The translations under genes and the position numbers were made by a program. A model generated the notes under the pieces. That model made no database searches, was not told the DNA's origin, and worked only from the letters and a program-made list of their open reading frames with translations. A stretch of DNA of 10,359 nucleotides from positions 1-10,359 of the forward strand of contig CACYBN010000135.1 in NCBI GenBank assembly GCA_902772675.1. The letters are read 5' to 3'. This document shows, piece after piece, positions 6,586 through 10,359 of this stretch. Source of the DNA: an uncultured Erysipelotrichaceae bacterium. Lineage in GTDB: Bacteria; Bacillota_I; Bacilli_A; RF39; UBA660. Numbering within the stretch: position 1 is the first letter of the stretch; each line of letters begins with the position of its first letter.

Positions 6586-7306
6586 TACTATCACCTAAAT
6601 CTATTTTTATTTTATTTTTGTTATTATTATTTACTTTTACAACAATTAATACAATAACTAGTACTATTGCTACTAGAACTGTAAGTATTAATGCTATATT
6701 TTCTTTAATAATATCTAGGATCCCTTTTTCTTTCTTTTCTTCTTTTTGGGTTGTAGCTCTATTTTCATATTCAACTTTTTGTTTTTCTAATGTTTCTAAG
6801 AATTTTTCCTCACTCATATCATTTGTATTTGCATTAGTTCTACAAATTGGATATTTATCAGCATTATCCTTACATTCTTCTTTTGTTGAATAATAGTTGT
6901 AATATGGTAAAGAAACTTTAATTGTTTTAATTAATGTTTCAGAGCATCCACTCTTTGCATTACCATATACATTTAATTTAACTGTATATCCACCTTGAGG
7001 AAAATACTTCTTTAAAGTAATTGTCCCATTTACTTGATCAGCTTTTGTAAATGTATAACCTTTAACTTGTACATTTAATCCTTCTGATACATTAGAAATA
7101 TACATTGTATATGAATAAAAGCTTTCACCAACATATTTTTTGTCTTCTTCATCTGCTGGTACCAATTCATATTCAACCTTAATTTCATCTGCTAGTTGCT
7201 TTAATTCTTTATATTTTTCTTTGGAACAAGTTTCGGCTTTTACTCTAACACCAAAGAACAATACAAATACTAAAACACCTAACAATAGTATTTTACTTCT
7301 TTTCAT
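6560..7306 (-). CDS. Secreted protein with C-terminal membrane anchor, partner candidate of the Cys-rich protein
   Basis: The protein has 248 residues and I do not recognise a family. Residues 1-24 are a signal peptide ending VRVKA before ETC. Residues 25-195 are an extracytoplasmic part with cysteines at 27, 121, 145 and 155. Its beta-rich stretch (SYTMYISNVSEGLNVQVKGY onward to LPYYNYY) could be an Ig-like fold. A charged segment at about 170-194 precedes one membrane helix at about 203-224. An Asn/Lys-rich cytoplasmic tail ending in six lysines follows. This is a type I single-pass topology. It is the first gene after the promoter at 7333-7361, with the SD GGAGTG ahead of its ATG. Its 3' end is also the start of the Cys-rich gene. 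Because that protein has no anchor, this one may hold it at the membrane. That role is inferred from position and topology only. Confidence 0.8.
   Translation of the reverse strand: MKRSKILLLGVLVFVLFFGVRVKAETCSKEKYKELKQLADEIKVEYELVPADEEDKKYVGESFYSYTMYISNVSEGLNVQVKGYTFTKADQVNGTITLKKYFPQGGYTVKLNVYGNAKSGCSETLIKTIKVSLPYYNYYSTKEECKDNADKYPICRTNANTNDMSEEKFLETLEKQKVEYENRATTQKEEKKEKGILDIIKENIALILTVLVAIVLVIVLIVVKVNNNNKNKIKIDLGDSNAKKKKKK
6590..6596 (-). promoter_or_regulatory. Ribosome binding site that decides the start of the Cys-rich gene
   Basis: AGGTGAT on the minus strand lies inside the last codons of the upstream gene. AGGTG ends 6 nt before the ATG at 6585. The in-frame GTG at 6594 is part of this SD, so it is unlikely to be the start. 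The site would be used by ribosomes finishing the upstream gene. Confidence 0.7.
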
Positions 7307-7332
7307 TCTTTCACTCCTATCCTACTAATAAC

Positions 7333-7361
7333 ATTATAAAAAATATTTTTAATATTTTCAA
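7333..7361 (-). promoter_or_regulatory. Strong predicted promoter of the Cys-rich/TadE-like operon
   Basis: On the minus strand TTGAAA (7361-7356), 17 nt of AT-rich spacer and a perfect TATAAT (7338-7333) form a near-consensus sigma-A promoter. Transcription would start near 7326, about 20 nt before the ATG at 7306. It lies just below the terminator of the lipid kinase gene, so the downstream genes form a separate unit. Confidence 0.75.
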
Positions 7362-7382
7362 TATTAATTCCAATGTATTATA

Positions 7383-7434
7383 TTTTTTTAATAAAAAAGA
7401 TGGAAATTATTTCCATCTTTTATCATTTTGTTCA
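7383..7434. repeat. Dispersed terminator-containing repeat, copy 2
   Basis: This is the second copy of the 52-base element at 2927-2978, with 48 identical positions. Here it covers the last codons and the terminator of the lipid kinase gene, and it is read in another frame than in copy 1. Confidence 0.75.
7393..7421 (-). terminator. Intrinsic terminator of the lipid kinase gene
   Basis: The 12-bp arms AAAAGATGGAAA and TTTCCATCTTTT are separated by a three-base loop that is exactly the TAA stop codon (7407-7409). T residues follow on the minus strand. The last codons of the gene (DKRWK) are written by the left arm. Confidence 0.9.
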
Positions 7435-8348
7435 GATATAAATATTTTACTTATATTCTTTTTAGGTAACATAATTGGAAAATCAGGTATCATTTCTACT
7501 TTATATTTTCTTCTTTTACCAATTAATTCTTCTCCATCTACACACCATTTATCTGTTTCACTTTCGAATTCTATTTCAAGTTTACTAGTTTTATAAAAAT
7601 AAAATCCAGGTACTTTTCTTATATCACTAGCAGTTAAATATAATAAACTTTTTATAATATCTTTTTTTCTTGTTAAATTACATAATAATACTTCAAATTT
7701 ACCATCATCTAAATAAACATCATCATAAAAATTACTTATTCCTGCAATATGATTAGCATTACTAATTAATATAAAAGAAAATAAACCATGGTATGTCTCT
7801 CCATTAACTTTATAAGTTAACTCGTGTAGTCTTGTTCTAGAAAAGAAATGTTTTACGGCTTCAGTTAAATATGCTAAATAACCTAAAGCTTTTTTTGACT
7901 TTCTACTTGTTTCATATGGAATAGTCATAAATTTACCAAAACCAGCAACATATACAAAAGCCCTATTATTAACTTTGCACATATCAATATTTCTTATTTC
8001 ACCATCTAATAATGCTTTTAAATTAGCTACTACATCATTACCATATCCAAAAATAGCTCCAATATCATTTGTTGTACCTAAAGGAATATGAGCAAGAGTC
8101 AATTTCTTTTCTCTTTCTAAATTTCCTTGAACTGCCTCATTAAATGTACCATCTCCACCAACACTTATTACTAAATCAGTTGTATCAGGTAAACTAGAAA
8201 CAGTTTCTGTAATATGACCTTTATACTTAGAAATAACTATATCAGGATCATATCCTTTTTCTAAAAGAATATCTACGTATTTAGCTAAAAAATTAGATTT
8301 AACTTTTCTACCACTATGAGAATTATATATAACTACACATTTTTTCAT
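7407..8348 (-). CDS. Soluble diacylglycerol/lipid kinase (DgkB-like, DAGK catalytic family)
   Basis: The product has 313 residues and is probably a cytoplasmic lipid kinase that phosphorylates diacylglycerol to phosphatidic acid, returning it to phospholipid synthesis. Residues 1-12 (VVIYNSHSG) form the first strand and loop of the DAGK fold. The nucleotide-binding signature GGDGTFNEA is at 64-72, and PLGTTNDIG at 89-97 is the family's second glycine-rich motif. A C-terminal WCVDGEEL matches the conserved DGE motif. The length is usual for bacterial DgkB/YegS-type enzymes. The start is placed at the ATG at 8348, where AAAGAGGG stands 8 nt upstream. An in-frame ATG 14 codons earlier has no SD and would add an uncharacteristic leader. 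The gene follows the hypothetical gene at 8409-8774 but is separated from it by that gene's terminator. The exact lipid substrate (diacylglycerol or another lipid) is not fixed by the motifs. Confidence 0.9.
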   Translation of the reverse strand: MKKCVVIYNSHSGRKVKSNFLAKYVDILLEKGYDPDIVISKYKGHITETVSSLPDTTDLVISVGGDGTFNEAVQGNLEREKKLTLAHIPLGTTNDIGAIFGYGNDVVANLKALLDGEIRNIDMCKVNNRAFVYVAGFGKFMTIPYETSRKSKKALGYLAYLTEAVKHFFSRTRLHELTYKVNGETYHGLFSFILISNANHIAGISNFYDDVYLDDGKFEVLLCNLTRKKDIIKSLLYLTASDIRKVPGFYFYKTSKLEIEFESETDKWCVDGEELIGKRRKYKVEMIPDFPIMLPKKNISKIFISEQNDKRWK

Positions 8349-8392
8349 AATACATACCCTCTTTGACAATTTTATTTTATCATATTTCACAA

Positions 8393-8419
8393 TAAAAAAA
8401 ACAAGATTTTACTCTTGTT
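8393..8419 (-). terminator. Intrinsic terminator overlapping the end of the small hypothetical gene
   Basis: On the minus strand AACAAGA (8419-8413), a six-base loop and TCTTGTT (8406-8400) are followed by a T-rich run to 8393. The stop codon TAA (8411-8409) lies in the loop and the last residues (EQE) come from the left arm. The stem is only 7 bp, so termination may be partial and let some transcript continue into the lipid kinase gene. Confidence 0.75.
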
Positions 8420-8774
8420 CTAAAAATTTGCTTATATATTCAATATCTTCTTTATCATAAATTACTTTATAACTATTATCACCAAAATAGATTATATAAT
8501 ACATATCATATGTCTCATCTTTTCTCATTTCTTTTCTTACACATTTAGGAACATATGATGAAAAAGTACAATCTTCATCATCTTTTGAATCTATCATTGA
8601 TTTTATCTTTTTATCTTTAATATCCTTCTTCTTAATAGTTAATTTTTCTTTTTCTTCTCCTATATGAGAATATTCAACAAAAGTAATATTACCTTTATCT
8701 ATTTGTTCTCTTATTCCCATTCCTAAAAAAAACATTAATATAAAAAAGCTTAATATAAATATAAATTTCTTCAT
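8409..8774 (-). CDS. Small membrane-anchored protein of unknown function
   Basis: The protein has 121 residues and belongs to no family I recognise. Residues 1-20 are a hydrophobic N-terminal segment (KKFIFILSFFILMFFLGMG) that could be an anchor or an uncleaved signal. The rest is a Lys/Asp/Glu-rich extracytoplasmic part with two cysteines (CTFSSYVPKC) that could pair. It ends in a strand-rich segment (YDMYYIIYFGDNSYKVIY). Its ATG shares one base with the stop of the polyprenyl synthase gene (TAATG), and no strong SD is seen, so it is probably translated by coupling. It may be an accessory to the lipid genes around it, but nothing in the sequence shows this. Confidence 0.75.
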   Translation of the reverse strand: MKKFIFILSFFILMFFLGMGIREQIDKGNITFVEYSHIGEEKEKLTIKKKDIKDKKIKSMIDSKDDEDCTFSSYVPKCVRKEMRKDETYDMYYIIYFGDNSYKVIYDKEDIEYISKFLEQE

Positions 8775-10138
8775 TATTTATCTCTCAATTCTAAATAAGT
8801 AATTAATCCAGATAAAACTTCTTTATAATAAGTAGGTATTTTTCTATTATTCTTTAATTGATTTCTTCCTTCTTCAAATAAAGCATCCATCTTTTTAGTA
8901 GCATATTCTAATGCTCCAGATTTTTCAAATATTTCTTTAACTTTATTAATATCTTCAGTACTCAATTCACTCTTACCATAATATTTAAGTAAATCTTCTT
9001 TATAATCTGTTTTATTAATAACATAAGAATATAAAATTGTTTGTTTATTTTCTTTAATATCTGAATTATTTTTACCTAAATTTTTTTCATTAGCATATAT
9101 ACCTAAAATATCATCTTTAATTTGGAATGCAATTCCGATCGGTTCAAATACTTTTCTAATATTATTTAAAGTTTTAGAATTCATTCCACCTAATAATAGT
9201 CCTAAAGAGAATGGTCCAATTATTGTATACCATGCAGTTTTTAATCTATAGATATCATAAACATCTGATTCTTTAACTTTATATTTAGAACTATATTTAT
9301 CTACGAATGGTAAAAGTACATCTATAACCTCACCTTTACCTGTATTTATTAATACATCATTATATAAACTTAAAATCTTATCTAAATTTTCATTTTTAGC
9401 ATAATTATCTACGATTATTTTAGTTGTTAAGAAGAATCCTATATCACCAGCACATATAGCCATAGAATTAGCAGTTTCTACTTTAATAGTATCAAAATCT
9501 TCATCTTGTTTATCATACTTATTAAATTTATCTATATATTGAGTTGGAATAGTCTTTTTACCTCTTCTCATATTAGCCTTATCAATAATATCATCATGGA
9601 CTAATATAGAAGTTTGAAAAGTTTCATATGCAGTTGCTAAAGGAATATAATAATCATCTTCAGTTTTACTTGCTATATGATATCCCAAAGATATTAAAAA
9701 TGCTCTAATATATTTACCTCCAGAATTCATATAAATAAACTTATCTAATAAATCTTTTACAACAGCATTATCATTTTTATCTATAAAAGAATTATTTATT
9801 TTATTCATTCCTTTATCTATTACTTTTAATTCCTCTTTATATGATAAGAAAAATTCTGTTAAATTCTTATATTCAATTATTTGTTCGTATTTAACATTCT
9901 TAGTACCAATTATAGTAATATTACATTTTTTATTAATCTTATCTTGTTTTTTTATGAAATCATAATAGTCACTTATATCATTACATATTTCAACTTTGCA
10001 TTTTTGATTCCATATGCTAAATAGATCTCCAACATTACTACTCTCTTCATCATTAATTATTATTACATAATCTAATTTTTTAGCTAAATCAGAATCATAC
10101 TTTATCTCATTGCAGCCTTTTTTTGGTATTAGTATCAT
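8774..10138 (-). CDS. Polyprenyl diphosphate synthase with an N-terminal extension
   Basis: The protein has 454 residues. The trans-type prenyl synthase domain covers about 125-450 and would add isopentenyl units to an allylic diphosphate in the cytoplasm. Visible motifs are GGKYIR at 140-145, the first Asp-rich motif DDIID at 182-186 with the RRG pair at 191-193, KTAW at 300-303, and the second Asp-rich motif QIKDDILG at 339-346. GKNNSDIKENKQT follows. In the second motif Gly replaces the last Asp, a form also known from actinobacterial GGPP-type synthases, so activity is plausible. Usual length is about 300-350. The first 100 or so residues (MILIPKKGCN onward, with strands DYVIIIND, KVEICND and NITIIGT) are extra and unrecognised. 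The ATG follows AAGGAG by 8 nt. Product chain length cannot be read, though quinone or carrier-lipid precursors are likely. Confidence 0.88.
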   Translation of the reverse strand: MILIPKKGCNEIKYDSDLAKKLDYVIIINDEESSNVGDLFSIWNQKCKVEICNDISDYYDFIKKQDKINKKCNITIIGTKNVKYEQIIEYKNLTEFFLSYKEELKVIDKGMNKINNSFIDKNDNAVVKDLLDKFIYMNSGGKYIRAFLISLGYHIASKTEDDYYIPLATAYETFQTSILVHDDIIDKANMRRGKKTIPTQYIDKFNKYDKQDEDFDTIKVETANSMAICAGDIGFFLTTKIIVDNYAKNENLDKILSLYNDVLINTGKGEVIDVLLPFVDKYSSKYKVKESDVYDIYRLKTAWYTIIGPFSLGLLLGGMNSKTLNNIRKVFEPIGIAFQIKDDILGIYANEKNLGKNNSDIKENKQTILYSYVINKTDYKEDLLKYYGKSELSTEDINKVKEIFEKSGALEYATKKMDALFEEGRNQLKNNRKIPTYYKEVLSGLITYLELRDK

Positions 10139-10195
10139 TCTATCACTCCTTAAACAACTATTTTATTTTAACATTATTTATATTTATTTAAAATA

Positions 10196-10359
10196 TTATT
10201 TAGATATCTTTACTAAAATAGGATAATGATCACTAAAATATTTTAAATCATCATCTTTTATTATATCCATAGCTTCTATATTCCACTTTTTAGGTATAAA
10301 TATATGATCTATTGGTAATTTATCAATTTGATGCTTATATGTTTTTTCTTTATTTGGAA
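10196..10359 (-). CDS. Endonuclease/exonuclease/phosphatase-fold protein (C-terminal end only)
   Basis: Only the last 53 residues are visible and the gene continues beyond the right edge. They contain LPIDHIFIPKKW and later FSDHYPILVKI before a TAA. The pair IDHIF...SDHYP is the hallmark end of the DNase I-like endonuclease/exonuclease/phosphatase fold, where the final Asp-His belongs to the catalytic site. Members hydrolyse phosphodiesters in nucleic acids or phospho-groups of lipids and sugars, and the fragment cannot tell which. The 57-bp gap to the polyprenyl synthase gene holds only AT-rich sequence and the SD of that gene. I see no hairpin there, so cotranscription is possible. Confidence 0.8.
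   Translation of the reverse strand, partial: PNKEKTYKHQIDKLPIDHIFIPKKWNIEAMDIIKDDDLKYFSDHYPILVKISK

Noticed and set aside
6618..6893. Plus-strand hydrophobic ORF of 91 codons opposite the anchored protein gene
   Set aside because: It is a shadow of a clear gene with signal peptide and membrane helix on the minus strand.
8349..8390. A 14-codon longer start for the lipid kinase
   Set aside because: The longer start has no SD, and the extra residues precede the conserved first strand. The ATG at 8348 has AAAGAGGG at 8 nt.
10139..10195. Possible terminator or promoter between the last two genes
   Set aside because: The sequence is AT-rich without a stable hairpin, and the -10-like words have no properly spaced -35 partner.

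Overview
The window is AT-rich, with compact genes and short spacers. All nine visible stop codons are TAA or TAG, and Shine-Dalgarno (SD) sequences of the AGGAG/AGGGTG type stand before most genes. A lipoprotein with a Gram-positive-style lipobox, a soluble DgkB-type lipid kinase and a Tad/Flp-type secretion ATPase point to a low-GC Bacilli-like bacterium, perhaps an uncultured gut lineage related to Erysipelotrichia or Mollicutes. No marker gene is present, so the taxonomy is inference.

From the left, all genes but one lie on the minus strand. Positions 1-2027 hold a Tad/Flp pilus pair: CpaF/TadA-type ATPase (cut by the window edge) and a CpaB-like protein with a Gly/Thr-rich tail. Positions 2043-2353 hold no intact large gene. 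They hold what looks like a decayed copy of a TadE-like gene, preceded by a short Cys-rich ORF. At 2404-2467 two divergent promoters share a palindrome formed by their -35 boxes. One points back to cpaB/cpaF. The other points to the only plus-strand gene (2483-2911), a thioredoxin-fold lipoprotein with a CSNC active site.

Positions 2967-7306 form one apparent operon transcribed leftwards from a near-consensus promoter at 7333-7361. It encodes a signal-peptide protein with a C-terminal membrane anchor, a 1031-residue secreted protein with about 55 cysteines, and a small TadE-like pseudopilin-type protein. The first two overlap by 26 nt. A strong terminator ends the operon.

Positions 7407-10359 carry housekeeping lipid genes: a diacylglycerol/lipid kinase, a small membrane-anchored hypothetical protein, a polyprenyl diphosphate synthase with an unusual N-terminal extension, and the last 53 residues of an endonuclease/exonuclease/phosphatase-fold protein.

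The likely working unit is a Tad-like surface apparatus. CpaF powers it, CpaB and the TadE-like protein are envelope parts, and the Cys-rich protein is an exported substrate or tip. The lipoprotein thioredoxin is a plausible disulfide-handling partner. That link rests on gene neighbourhood and cysteine content, not on a recognised system. Three genes end inside their own terminator hairpins, and one terminator sequence occurs twice in nearly identical form.
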